This document shows positions 30,033-37,333 of a stretch of 64,000 nucleotides of DNA, piece after piece. This DNA is from Caballeronia calidae (GTDB lineage Bacteria; Pseudomonadota; Gammaproteobacteria; Burkholderiales; Burkholderiaceae): the NCBI RefSeq assembly GCF_900044055.2, contig NZ_FCOX02000003.1, positions 62,001-126,000 on the forward strand. Direction: 5' to 3'. The stretch's first letter is position 1. Each line of letters starts with the position of its first letter. The position numbers and the translations under genes are program-made. The notes under the pieces were generated by a model. The model worked only from the letters and a program-made list of their open reading frames with translations. It searched no databases and was not told where the DNA came from.

Positions 30033-31415
30033 TCAGATGGTCCGCGAGAAACGCCGCAGTGTTGCCTGCCCGAGATAGCGGTCGAACACCGACGCGACGT
30101 TGCGCACCAGCATGCGTCCGGCGGGCAGCACACGGATCGCGTCGCGCGAGAGATCGATGAGGCCGTCGCCGGCCATCGGCGCGAGGCGCGCGAGCTCGTC
30201 GGCGAAGGTCGAGGGAAATTCGATGCCGTGCGCATTCGCGATATCGTCGAAACGCAGCTCGCCGCCGCACATGAGACGCATGATGACTTCGCGGCGAAGC
30301 TGGTCGTCGGCGGACAGGCGCACGCCGCGCGCGATGGCGAGCTGGCCCGCGTCGATCGCCGCGGCGTACTCCGGCAGGTCGCGGGCATTTTGCGCGTAGA
30401 CATCGCCGATCTTGCCGATCGACGACGCGCCGATGCCGATCAAATCGCAATCCGCATGTGTGCTGTAGCCCTGAAAGTTGCGCTGGAGCGTGCCGGCTTC
30501 GAACGCGCGCGCGAGCTCGTCGCCGGGCAGCGCGAAGTGATCCATGCCGATGTACACGTAGCCCGCCTCGCTCATGCGCGCGATCACGCGCTCGAGAATC
30601 GCGAGCCGCACGGCGGGCGAGGGCAGCGCGCTTTCGTCGATCTGCCGCTGCATCTTGAAGAGCTGCGGCATGTGCGCGTAGCCGAACACGGAGACGCGGT
30701 CGGGCTTCAGACCGATGATCGCGTCGAGCGTGCGCGAAAAGCTTTCGACGCTCTGATGCGGCAGGCCGTAGATCAGATCGACGCTCACCGACTTGAAGTG
30801 ATTCTTGCGCGCGGCGTCGAGCACGGTTTCGGTCATCTCACGCGGCTGGATGCGGTTGACGGCGTGCTGCACGCGCTCGTCGAAGTCCTGCACGCCGAGG
30901 CTCAGGCGATTGAAGCCGAGCTCGCGCAAGAGCGCGATCGTTTCCGCCGATGCCTCGCGCGGATCGACTTCGATCGAATATTCGGCGCGTTCGTCGGAAA
31001 CGAGCTCGAAGTGCTCGCGCGTCGCGGACATCAGCTCGGCCATCTCGGCGTGCGAGAGGAACGTCGGCGTGCCGCCGCCCCAGTGAAGCTGCGTCACGGG
31101 GCGCGATGTATCGAAGAGTTCGGCCTGCAGCGCCAGCTCGCGCTTCATGCGGTCCAGGTAGGGGCGGGCGTGCGCGCGGTTCTTCGTCGCGACCTTGTTG
31201 CAGCCACAGTAGAAGCAGACGGTGTCGCAGAACGGGATATGGAAATAGAGCGAGAGATCGGCGTCTGCGCTGCCGTTTCGCGCCGCTTCGCGGTAGTGCG
31301 CGGGATCGAATGAGTCGGTGAACTGGACGGCGGTCGGATAGGACGTGTAGCGCGGGCCTTGCGCGTCGTAACGCGCGAGCAGGTCGGGGCGAAAGAGCGG
31401 GGCGGCGGGAGTCAT
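30033..31415 (-). CDS. hemN: Oxygen-independent coproporphyrinogen III dehydrogenase
   Basis: 460 residues, radical-SAM enzyme that oxidatively decarboxylates coproporphyrinogen III to protoporphyrinogen IX when oxygen is scarce. The cluster Cys63-x3-Cys67-x2-Cys70, with the HemN-specific extra Cys72, is in FHIPFCDTVCFYCGC. LHWGGGTPTFLS and SIEVDPREAS follow, and the YSTHADCDLIGIGASSIG region near the C-terminal third is typical of true HemN rather than HemW. The length agrees. I looked for an FNR/Anr-type box upstream and found none. Divergent from the YkgJ-type gene. Confidence 0.95.
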   Translation of the reverse strand: MTPAAPLFRPDLLARYDAQGPRYTSYPTAVQFTDSFDPAHYREAARNGSADADLSLYFHIPFCDTVCFYCGCNKVATKNRAHARPYLDRMKRELALQAELFDTSRPVTQLHWGGGTPTFLSHAEMAELMSATREHFELVSDERAEYSIEVDPREASAETIALLRELGFNRLSLGVQDFDERVQHAVNRIQPREMTETVLDAARKNHFKSVSVDLIYGLPHQSVESFSRTLDAIIGLKPDRVSVFGYAHMPQLFKMQRQIDESALPSPAVRLAILERVIARMSEAGYVYIGMDHFALPGDELARAFEAGTLQRNFQGYSTHADCDLIGIGASSIGKIGDVYAQNARDLPEYAAAIDAGQLAIARGVRLSADDQLRREVIMRLMCGGELRFDDIANAHGIEFPSTFADELARLAPMAGDGLIDLSRDAIRVLPAGRMLVRNVASVFDRYLGQATLRRFSRTI

Positions 31416-31563
31416 GGCGGACCTTTAAGAATCGTCCGAGTGTAGTCTGGCGTTCCGCGCGGTCATTGCGTGATAAGGTCGCAGCCCGATGGCAGCGATT
31501 TGACGAAGCGCAAACAAGCGGCGTGGGACAATGCTGTTTTGGTTCGTTTTGTCCTGTCCCGTC

Positions 31564-31848
31564 ATGTCGATTCATTCGCCCCACGCCTGCCGCGAGGGCT
31601 GCGGTGCGTGCTGCATCGCGCCGTCCATTTCCAGTCCGATCCCGGGGATGCCGCAGGGCAAGCGCGCGGGCGAGCGTTGCGTCCAGTTGGACGATGATCT
31701 GCGCTGCCGGATTTTCGGGGATCCGCGACGGCCCGCATGTTGCGGCGGGTTGCAGCCTTCCGCGGAGATGTGCGGGGAGACGCGGGAATATGCGCTGGTG
31801 TGGATCGAGCGCTTGGAAAGACAGACGCAGCCGACGCAACTGTCATGA
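31564..31848 (+). CDS. YkgJ-family cysteine cluster protein
   Basis: 94 residues with Cys-rich motifs typical of the YkgJ/UPF0153 family, thought to bind a zinc or iron-sulfur centre: [15 protein letters not shown] at the start, [14 protein letters not shown], then PACCGG and EMCG. Homology begins at [13 protein letters not shown], so I chose the ATG at 31564; an in-frame ATG at 31531 adds a hydrophobic head without support. No ribosome site is obvious before either. The biochemical role is unknown. Confidence 0.8.
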   Translation: MSIHSPHACREGCGACCIAPSISSPIPGMPQGKRAGERCVQLDDDLRCRIFGDPRRPACCGGLQPSAEMCGETREYALVWIERLERQTQPTQLS

Positions 31849-31919
31849 CGAACGGCGGTCCAATCCGCGAACCGCGCCACATGGCGCAGACCTGAATAAA
31901 GAGCATTGGAGGATCACGC

Positions 31920-32513
31920 ATGACGGAACCCGTCGCGCCGTTGCGGCGCCGGTTCGTGCTCGCGGCACTGTTATCGCTGCCTGCACTCGCACTCGCCTCG
32001 AAGGCTCACGCCGCCTCGAACTCGATATTCCCCTTCATTCCGGATCACTACACATTCTCGACGCAGCAAGTTCAGGCCGCCGTCGCGCGCAAGTTTCCGC
32101 TGCAGCGCACGGCCTCGCAAATTTTCGATGTCGTCCTGAGCAATCCCGTCGTCGGCATGGCGCCGGATCGCAATCGCGTGACGGTGCGCGTGGATGCACG
32201 TCTGTCGACGCCCTTCATGCCGAACCCCGTGATCGGCGCGTTCACGCTCTCGACGCAACTCGGCTACGACGCGCCGAGCCGCTCGGTCATTCTCGTCTCA
32301 CCGTCAGTTGACGACGCGCAGTTCAGCGGTGACGCCGCGCAGTACAACCAGCAGATCGCTTCGGTCGGGGCACAGCTTGCAGCTCAATTACTCGACCGCT
32401 ATCCGATCCACGCCTTCAAGCCCGAAGAACTCCAGTTCGCGGGCGTGTCTTATGAACCCGGTACAATCACAGTCCTTACAAACGGCATACGTGTGCAGAT
32501 CGTCGAGAAGTGA
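31920..32513 (+). CDS. DUF1439 family exported protein
   Basis: 197 residues. GGAGG lies 7 nt before the ATG. The N-terminus has LRRRFVLAALLSLPALAL ending in SKAHA. The RRRFVL segment resembles a twin-arginine signal, although the motif is not canonical and there is no lipobox. The mature part matches DUF1439 (the E. coli YceB group), beta-rich proteins of unknown function at the cell envelope, with FPLQRTASQIFDVVLSNPVV and the end YEPGTITVLTNGIRVQIVEK. It is 63 bp before uppP on the same strand and may be cotranscribed with it. Confidence 0.82.
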   Translation: MTEPVAPLRRRFVLAALLSLPALALASKAHAASNSIFPFIPDHYTFSTQQVQAAVARKFPLQRTASQIFDVVLSNPVVGMAPDRNRVTVRVDARLSTPFMPNPVIGAFTLSTQLGYDAPSRSVILVSPSVDDAQFSGDAAQYNQQIASVGAQLAAQLLDRYPIHAFKPEELQFAGVSYEPGTITVLTNGIRVQIVEK

Positions 32514-32576
32514 GTTGAAAACGCTGCGCAATGTGCTTCACAACCAACGACGATAACGGCGAACAAGGGCTGACGG

Positions 32577-33410
32577 ATGGACTGGATATTGATGGTGAAG
32601 GCGCTCATTCTGGGTGTCGTGGAGGGCTTGACCGAATTCCTGCCGGTCTCGAGCACGGGGCATCTGATCGTAGCGGGCAGCTTGCTGAATTTCACCGACG
32701 CGCAGTCGAAGACTTTCGACGTCGTCATCCAGTTCGGCGCGATTCTCGCGATCTGCTGGGAATATCGCGCGAAGATCGGCTCGGTGGTCACGGGTCTGCC
32801 GGCCCGCTCCGACGCGCGGCGCTTCACGCTGAATGTGATCATCGCGACGATTCCGGCCATCGTGCTCGGCCTGCTCTTCGAGAAGCACATCAAGTCGGTG
32901 CTGTTCTCGCCGGTGCCGGTATCGGTGGCGCTGATCGTCGGCGGCATCGTGATTCTGTGGGCCGAGGCGCGCCAGCGCGAACGCGGCGCCCTGACGCGCG
33001 TGCATTCCGTCGACGATCTTTCCTACGGCGATGCACTCAAGGTCGGCCTCGCACAATGCTTCGCGCTGATTCCCGGCACGTCGCGGTCGGGCGCGACCAT
33101 CATCGGCGGGATGCTGTTCGGACTCGAGCGGCGCGTGGCCACGGAGTTTTCGTTCTTCCTCGCCATTCCGATCATCTTCGGCGCGACGCTCTACGAAATG
33201 GCGAAGTACTGGCGCACGCTGACCGTGAGCGACATCGGGCTCTTCGCCATCGGGCTCGTGGCCGCGTTCGTGAGCGCCTTCGTGTGCGTGCGCTGGCTGC
33301 TGCGCTACGTCGCGTCGCACGACTTCACGGCGTTCGCGTGGTATCGCATCGGCTTCGGCCTGCTGATCCTGATCGTGGGCTACAGCGGCGGTTTGAGCTG
33401 GGCCGACTGA
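32577..33410 (+). CDS. uppP: Undecaprenyl-diphosphatase
   Basis: 277 residues, inner-membrane protein of the BacA/UppP family. It dephosphorylates undecaprenyl diphosphate so that the lipid carrier can be reused for peptidoglycan and surface polysaccharides; overproduction gives bacitracin resistance. The two active-site motifs are present: [16 protein letters not shown] (about residues 16-31) and [16 protein letters not shown] (about 162-177). About eight hydrophobic helices are visible. AAGGG lies about 9 nt before the ATG. A bidirectional terminator follows. Confidence 0.95.
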   Translation: MDWILMVKALILGVVEGLTEFLPVSSTGHLIVAGSLLNFTDAQSKTFDVVIQFGAILAICWEYRAKIGSVVTGLPARSDARRFTLNVIIATIPAIVLGLLFEKHIKSVLFSPVPVSVALIVGGIVILWAEARQRERGALTRVHSVDDLSYGDALKVGLAQCFALIPGTSRSGATIIGGMLFGLERRVATEFSFFLAIPIIFGATLYEMAKYWRTLTVSDIGLFAIGLVAAFVSAFVCVRWLLRYVASHDFTAFAWYRIGFGLLILIVGYSGGLSWAD

Positions 33411-33426
33411 TTTCCTTCGCGCCATG

Positions 33427-33460
33427 AAAAACGCCACGGCTTGCCGTGGCGTTTTCTTTT
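33427..33460. terminator. Bidirectional terminator between uppP and trmB
   Basis: AACGCCACGG (33430-33439) pairs with CCGTGGCGTT (33444-33453) around CTTG, with A residues before and T residues after. It serves both convergent genes. Confidence 0.9.
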
Positions 33461-33475
33461 GTTTTCCCGACGCGC

Positions 33476-34216
33476 TCAGCGGCGGCGGAACATCAGGTCC
33501 CACACGCCGTGTCCGAGCCGCAATCCGCGCCGCTCGAACTTCGTGACCGGGCGGAAATCGGGCCGCGGCGCGTAGCCGTCGGCGGTGTTTTCGAGCGCGG
33601 GTTCCGCCGACAGGACTTCGAGCATCTGCTCGGCGTAGTTCTGCCAGTCGGTCGCGAGGTGGATATAGCCGCCCGGCTTCATGCGCGACACCAGCAGCGC
33701 GAGGAATTTCGGCTGAATCAGACGGCGTTTGTGATGACGCGCCTTGTGCCACGGATCGGGGAAGTAGATGTGCACGCCGTCGAGGCTGTCCGGCGCGATC
33801 ATGTGTTCGAGCACTTCCACCGCGTCGTGCTGCAGGATGCGGATATTGCCGAGCGCATGTTCGCCGATGAGCTTGAGCAGCGCGCCGACGCCCGGCTCAT
33901 GCACTTCCACGCCGATGAAATCGTCGCCGCCGCGCGACGCCGCGATTTCCGCCGTGGTCGCGCCCATGCCGAAGCCGATTTCCAGCACGCGCGGCGCCTT
34001 GCGGCCGAACACTGCGTCCCAGTCGGCGAGTTGCGGCGCGTAGGGCACGACATAGCGCGGGCCCAGCTCGTCGATCGCGCGTTGCTGGCCCGGCGACACG
34101 CGGCCCGCGCGCGTGACGAAGCTGCGGATGCGGCGACGGTGCAGCGTCGAATCTTCGTTTGCTTCGGATTGGGCGTCGTGCTCGACGCCGTCGGCGTCGT
34201 GGGGATCGTGGTTCAT
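33476..34216 (-). CDS. trmB: tRNA (guanine-N7-)-methyltransferase
   Basis: 246 residues. TrmB methylates G46 in the variable loop of many tRNAs using S-adenosylmethionine. The SAM loop is [14 protein letters not shown]. The family signature [19 protein letters not shown] provides catalytic Asp and RNA-binding residues. The C-terminus [20 protein letters not shown] is typical. The N-terminal 30 residues are acidic and variable, as in relatives. It is read leftward into the shared terminator; upstream lies the left end of the integrative element. Confidence 0.95.
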   Translation of the reverse strand: MNHDPHDADGVEHDAQSEANEDSTLHRRRIRSFVTRAGRVSPGQQRAIDELGPRYVVPYAPQLADWDAVFGRKAPRVLEIGFGMGATTAEIAASRGGDDFIGVEVHEPGVGALLKLIGEHALGNIRILQHDAVEVLEHMIAPDSLDGVHIYFPDPWHKARHHKRRLIQPKFLALLVSRMKPGGYIHLATDWQNYAEQMLEVLSAEPALENTADGYAPRPDFRPVTKFERRGLRLGHGVWDLMFRRR

Positions 34217-34238
34217 GGCGAGGCGATGCTGGAAACTA

Positions 34239-34270
34239 AAAAGCCGCCCAAGCGTGACTTAGGCGGCTTT
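34239..34270 (-). terminator. Terminator, probably the original terminator of tRNA-Gly
   Basis: AAAGCCGCC pairs with GGCGGCTTT (34239-34270), with a T-run on the minus strand. It lies 12 bp beyond the remnant of the tRNA-Gly 3' end at 34282-34302, exactly where a tRNA terminator would be before insertion of the 7-kb element. Confidence 0.75.
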
Positions 34271-34281
34271 CGCGATGATTC

Positions 34282-34302
34282 TGGAGCGGGCGATGGGAAT
34301 CG
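34282..34302 (-). repeat. Left attachment repeat (duplicate of the tRNA-Gly 3' end)
   Basis: The 21 bp are identical to 41267-41287, the CCA end, acceptor strand and part of the T arm of tRNA-Gly(CCC). Identity stops sharply on both sides. Confidence 0.92.
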
Positions 34303-34331
34303 CACGCTCGAATAAGGCCATCCGCAAGTGC

Positions 34332-34367
34332 TTGATTAAATAAAACAAACGAGCGGGCAAAACCCGC
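34332..34367 (-). terminator. Terminator of the cargo gene at 34401-35477
   Basis: GCGGG (34353-34357) pairs with CCCGC (34363-34367) around a 5-nt loop. On the minus strand it is followed by a T-rich stretch (complement of 34332-34350). Confidence 0.6.
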
Positions 34368-34400
34368 CCATGTGACATGCTTCTGTGGGAGCGGATTGTA

Positions 34401-35477
34401 TCAGACTGACGGCGAAGACTGATTGTCTTTGACTGAATCCGGCGCAGTAGCGCTCGCGTTTTTTGCTGACGCTTCGTGTGCTTTCAGTAGCGCGTCTTTG
34501 ACCCATGCAGGGGTCAAACAGTCTGACAGCTCGGCAAAATAGCTGTCGGTGCTATCGCCTTTCGCGTCAGGGAATGCCCATCCTCGATTTGTCGTGCGCT
34601 CGAACACCACTATCCCTCGTGGCGAAAGTTCAAGGGAGAAGTGACTTCGAATTTGGTCACGCTCTGGCAATGCACCTAGAAACTGACCACGTGGGTCCAG
34701 CACGCAGTGAGCAAGGCTGCGGACGTTCTGCTTAAGCCGGAACATCGATTCGGTAACCAAGCCGGGAGTGGACGCGCTAGTGACCCCTCCACCCGGGGCG
34801 AAATATGCCTTTCCGGCCACGATCAAAGGTGCATCCAATCCCGACCGGCGAAGCTCATGTCGATGTTGGTCGCTGATTTCCTGATTAGATGCGAGCACGC
34901 GCTTCAACTGAAAGCGCTCAATCAGCTCAGGCCAGTTCGTGCCGATAATCTCGATCAAGCGCTGACGTGCGAACAACAAATCGTCGCCGCGATGAGGCAG
35001 AACATCGACGAAAGCTGCGTAGTCATGGCCAAACACGGCAAACAACAGATAGTCCGCTCGCCTCGAAAAATATTCTCGTTTTGGATGCGGGTCTAAGTCG
35101 AGATGCAGGTGATGGATACCCCAGTCGGCCCACAGCAAGTCGGTTCGCGCCGCTCGTTTCTTTCCACTGGTGTCGAAGTCGACTAGTCCAGTGCCCTGAT
35201 GCGCATTGATGTTTTCGCCTATCGCAACTTTTACCTTAATCACGTCAAAAGCACGCTTAGCTGATGGGCTAAGCGTCTTTGGGAACTCGTCGGAAAGGAA
35301 TATCTGTCGCGGGCGTGGATCGATGAACCGTAAGCGAAAATCCAACCAGCGAAGGAGGGGCGCGTTCAGATGGTTGACCGTGTCGGTATGGCGAAGCCCA
35401 ACGAATTTTATGAGCTTGCCCGCAATCTGATCGACGTTTTTAAGGAACTCGGATACCAGCGCATCGGCGTCTTGCAT
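34401..35477 (-). CDS. Hypothetical cargo protein of the integrative element
   Basis: 358 residues, no signal peptide or membrane segment. I cannot name a family with confidence. Noticeable segments are RTDLLWADWGIHHLHLDLDP (about residue 111-130), followed by RRADYLLFAVFGHDY and then RLIEIIGTNWPELIERFQLK. Such a His-rich WGIHHLHL stretch next to a hydrophobic strand could be a catalytic or metal site. The C-terminal third contains FAPGGGVTSASTPGLVT, and the last 25 residues are a low-complexity Ser/Ala/Pro tail. The start at 35477 has GGGGA about 11 nt upstream. Codon use is less GC-biased than in chromosomal genes. Its place at the end of a mobile element suggests cargo such as a defence or toxin protein, but that is only inference. 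Confidence 0.7.
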   Translation of the reverse strand: MQDADALVSEFLKNVDQIAGKLIKFVGLRHTDTVNHLNAPLLRWLDFRLRFIDPRPRQIFLSDEFPKTLSPSAKRAFDVIKVKVAIGENINAHQGTGLVDFDTSGKKRAARTDLLWADWGIHHLHLDLDPHPKREYFSRRADYLLFAVFGHDYAAFVDVLPHRGDDLLFARQRLIEIIGTNWPELIERFQLKRVLASNQEISDQHRHELRRSGLDAPLIVAGKAYFAPGGGVTSASTPGLVTESMFRLKQNVRSLAHCVLDPRGQFLGALPERDQIRSHFSLELSPRGIVVFERTTNRGWAFPDAKGDSTDSYFAELSDCLTPAWVKDALLKAHEASAKNASATAPDSVKDNQSSPSV

Positions 35478-35550
35478 GTGTTTGTTTTCCCCGTTGACCC
35501 GCTTCGGGATTATGCGGCATCGTTCGCCAGCTCACTGCTGACTGCCGTCC

Positions 35551-36222
35551 TCAAGCTGCTTCGATGCGGTCCAGCAGTCGGCATAGCTGCCCCCGGTGCC
35601 ATTGACTGCCGTTCGGCGTCTTGATCCCCAGTGCGTTCAGTTCTGCCACCATTTCGCGTTGCGACAGGTTGCGGGCGCGGAACCCTGCTACCACGCCCGC
35701 CAGCTTGGCCGCGAAGGCGTCGGCGGCTTGCTGGCGGGCCTCCACGTTCGGCTTGAGGTTCGCGGCTCCTGCCGTCCCGAGCTTCACGCCACGTGCCTTT
35801 GCCGCCGTCAGTGCATCCTTTGTGCGCTTGCTGATCTGGTCTCTCTCCCACTCGGCCATTACGGCGTGCATCTGGATCATGACCTTGTTGGCCTGCGGCA
35901 TATCAGCGGCGACGAAGTCGCACCCGGTCTCAAGCAAGCCTGAGACGAAGTGGACGTTGCGGGCCAGTCGGTCCAGCTTGGCGATGATGAGCGTCGCACC
36001 ACGACGCTTGCACAGCTCCAGCGCGCCGCGAAGCTGTGGACGCTTTTCGAGTGCGTTCGCACCCTTGCCGGTCTCTGTCTCGGTGAAATCGCCCACCAGC
36101 TCCCAATCGCCACCGTTCAGGTAGCGCGCGACGGCGTCGCGCTGGGCATCGAGCCCTAGACCCGATTGCCCCTGACGTGCCGTGCTGACCCGGTAATACG
36201 CGACGAACGGACCTTGTGCCAT
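35551..36222 (-). CDS. Serine recombinase (resolvase/invertase family)
   Basis: 223 residues. The catalytic domain opens FVAYYRVSTARQGQSGLGLD with the nucleophilic Ser. It continues with IIAKLDRLARNVHFVSGLLE, which has the conserved Arg pair, and MIQMHAVMAEWERDQISKRT, the long helix that leads to the DNA-binding part. The C-terminal 60 residues contain a helix-turn-helix-like NLSQREMVAELNALGIKTP. AGGGGGAAGAG lies directly before the ATG at 36222. The size fits small resolvases, not the large serine integrases. It may resolve multimers or invert DNA within the element; a possible site is the inverted repeat in its own leader. Confidence 0.88.
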   Translation of the reverse strand: MAQGPFVAYYRVSTARQGQSGLGLDAQRDAVARYLNGGDWELVGDFTETETGKGANALEKRPQLRGALELCKRRGATLIIAKLDRLARNVHFVSGLLETGCDFVAADMPQANKVMIQMHAVMAEWERDQISKRTKDALTAAKARGVKLGTAGAANLKPNVEARQQAADAFAAKLAGVVAGFRARNLSQREMVAELNALGIKTPNGSQWHRGQLCRLLDRIEAA

Positions 36223-36240
36223 CTCTTCCCCCTGAATGCT

Positions 36241-36275
36241 GGCCTCACGGCAAGACGAGCGTTTAATGTGAGGCC
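36241..36275. promoter_or_regulatory. Inverted repeat at the resolvase transcription start
   Basis: GGCCTCAC (36241-36248) and GTGAGGCC (36268-36275) are perfect inverted copies 19 bp apart. They straddle the predicted start of the recombinase transcript (about 36269), so they could be an operator or a resolution subsite. Confidence 0.5.
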
Positions 36276-36304
36276 AGTATCGCACTCAGGCGAGCTCTAG
36301 TCAA
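36276..36304 (-). promoter_or_regulatory. Leftward promoter for the serine recombinase
   Basis: On the minus strand TTGACT (36304-36299) and GATACT (36281-36276) are separated by 17 bp. The -35 is the left half of the inverted repeat at 36297-36324. Confidence 0.6.
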
Positions 36305-36324
36305 CGGATATACTTATTGACTAG
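36297..36324. promoter_or_regulatory. Symmetric divergent operator: perfect inverted repeat covering both -35 elements
   Basis: CTAGTCAA (36297-36304) and TTGACTAG (36317-36324) are separated by 12 bp. Each arm contains TTGACT, the -35 of one of two back-to-back promoters. A dimer bound here would block both. Confidence 0.6.
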
Positions 36325-36345
36325 ATGATGAGTAGACGCTAGAAT
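36317..36345 (+). promoter_or_regulatory. Rightward promoter for the small-regulator and Rep genes
   Basis: TTGACT (36317-36322), 17 bp, TAGAAT (36340-36345): a near-consensus sigma-70 promoter starting transcription near 36352. It rules out the in-frame TTG at 36345 as the start of the next gene. Confidence 0.75.
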
Positions 36346-36374
36346 TGGAAACTGTCACCATTTCAGAGTCACCC

Positions 36375-36854
36375 ATGCCAGAAGAATTGTTGAGCACCCA
36401 AGCCGCCGCCGAGCTGGTCGATGAGGCGATCCCCGAAGCGGGCGGTTCTGCCTACTGGTCACGCGTTCTCACCAACAACCGCCGCGAGGAACGCAACCCA
36501 CCGCACCGCATCCCATTCGAGCGAATCGGCACTGGCGCGTTTTACCGCCGTGAGGACGTCGCCGCGTTCATCGAATTCGAGAAGTCACGACGTCTTGGTG
36601 TCCTCAAGCTGTCCGGCCGAGCAGCGGAGGCTATTCGCGCCTTTGGCATCGGCGAGAAGGGTGGCAGCGCGAGCGGGCGCAAGCTGAACGTTTCCGCCGT
36701 CACACTCCAGCTCGATCAAACGACAGGGGCGCGCTTCGTGCAGCTCGTCACGAGCGACCCTCTCATGGTCTATCGGCTGGAGCTGGGCGAAGCGAAGGCA
36801 CTGGCGAAAGAGCTAGCAGACGTGGTCCACGCGGGCGAGCGAGGTGCGCGATGA
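36375..36854 (+). CDS. Putative helix-turn-helix/excisionase-like protein of the element
   Basis: 159 residues. The first 70 residues look like a MerR/AlpA-type winged helix: LLSTQAAAELVDEAIPEAGG, an Arg-rich turn (LTNNRREERN), then IPFERIGTGAFYRREDVAAF ending in FIEFEKSRR. Proteins of this kind act as excisionases or activators in integrative elements. The remainder (about 85-159) has no recognised motif. The ATG at 36375 is used because the predicted transcript begins at about 36352. It overlaps the next gene by 4 bp. The DNA-binding role is inferred from pattern only. Confidence 0.65.
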   Translation: MPEELLSTQAAAELVDEAIPEAGGSAYWSRVLTNNRREERNPPHRIPFERIGTGAFYRREDVAAFIEFEKSRRLGVLKLSGRAAEAIRAFGIGEKGGSASGRKLNVSAVTLQLDQTTGARFVQLVTSDPLMVYRLELGEAKALAKELADVVHAGERGAR

Positions 36855-37249
36855 CTAGCACCACCGTTGACACGATCTCAGCCGCAGATGCCGCATTCAT
36901 GCTGCGTGCTTATCTAGGGACGCTCCGCAGTTGGGCTGATTTCCTTTCTGACTGCATTCGCAGCAAGCAGGACATCGCCGGTCATACTCTCATGCCTTGC
37001 GCGGAACGCTATTACCGTGGACTTTACCGCCCGGTTTACGCAGTGTCGGACGTGAAAGCGTTCATTGAGAAAGTGCAGATAGCGATACCTAGCGCAGGCA
37101 AAACGCCCATCAAAACGACTGCGCTAGCGATCGACCCGACCAAGCGCTGGGACGCGAATAAGTTCGACTGCGACGGCGCACCTGTGGCGCGGCGCTCGCG
37201 CGTTTCGACCCGCTATGCTCACGCGACCCGGAGCCACATAATCCACTAA
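36851..37249 (+). CDS. Hypothetical element protein, possible DNA-binding partner
   Basis: 132 residues, translationally coupled to the preceding gene (ATGA). The N-terminal half, ISAADAAFMLRAYLGTLRSW then ADFLSDCIRSKQDI, and the later RPVYAVSDVKAFIEKVQIA echo the layout of the preceding protein (helical start, then a V/I-rich segment with a final DVxAFI), so both may be small winged-helix proteins. The C-terminal 40 residues are basic. I do not recognise a named family. The pairing suggests a two-protein directionality or regulatory module. Confidence 0.6.
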   Translation: MTSTTVDTISAADAAFMLRAYLGTLRSWADFLSDCIRSKQDIAGHTLMPCAERYYRGLYRPVYAVSDVKAFIEKVQIAIPSAGKTPIKTTALAIDPTKRWDANKFDCDGAPVARRSRVSTRYAHATRSHIIH

Positions 37250-37272
37250 AACAGTCAGCTTTTACTGTCGCC

Positions 37273-37322
37273 ACAGAAAACAAAAAGCCGCCAGCGGGCA
37301 AAGAACCACGCGGCGGCGAATA
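37273..37322. other. Hairpin-forming leader upstream of the Rep-like gene
   Basis: In the 84-bp gap before the Rep-like gene, GCCGCC and GGCGGC can pair around a loop of about 20 nt, next to an A-rich stretch. It could be part of a replication origin, a terminator of the upstream genes or a translational control hairpin. Confidence 0.3.
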
Positions 37323-37333
37323 TAACCTAACAC

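Noticed and set aside
31416..31563. Possible FNR/Anr box between hemN and the YkgJ-type gene
   Set aside because: The nearest sequence (TTGCGTGATAA) does not have the TTGAT-N4-ATCAA symmetry.
36345..36374. TTG at 36345 as start of the small regulator gene
   Set aside because: It lies inside the TAGAAT -10 element, before the predicted transcription start.
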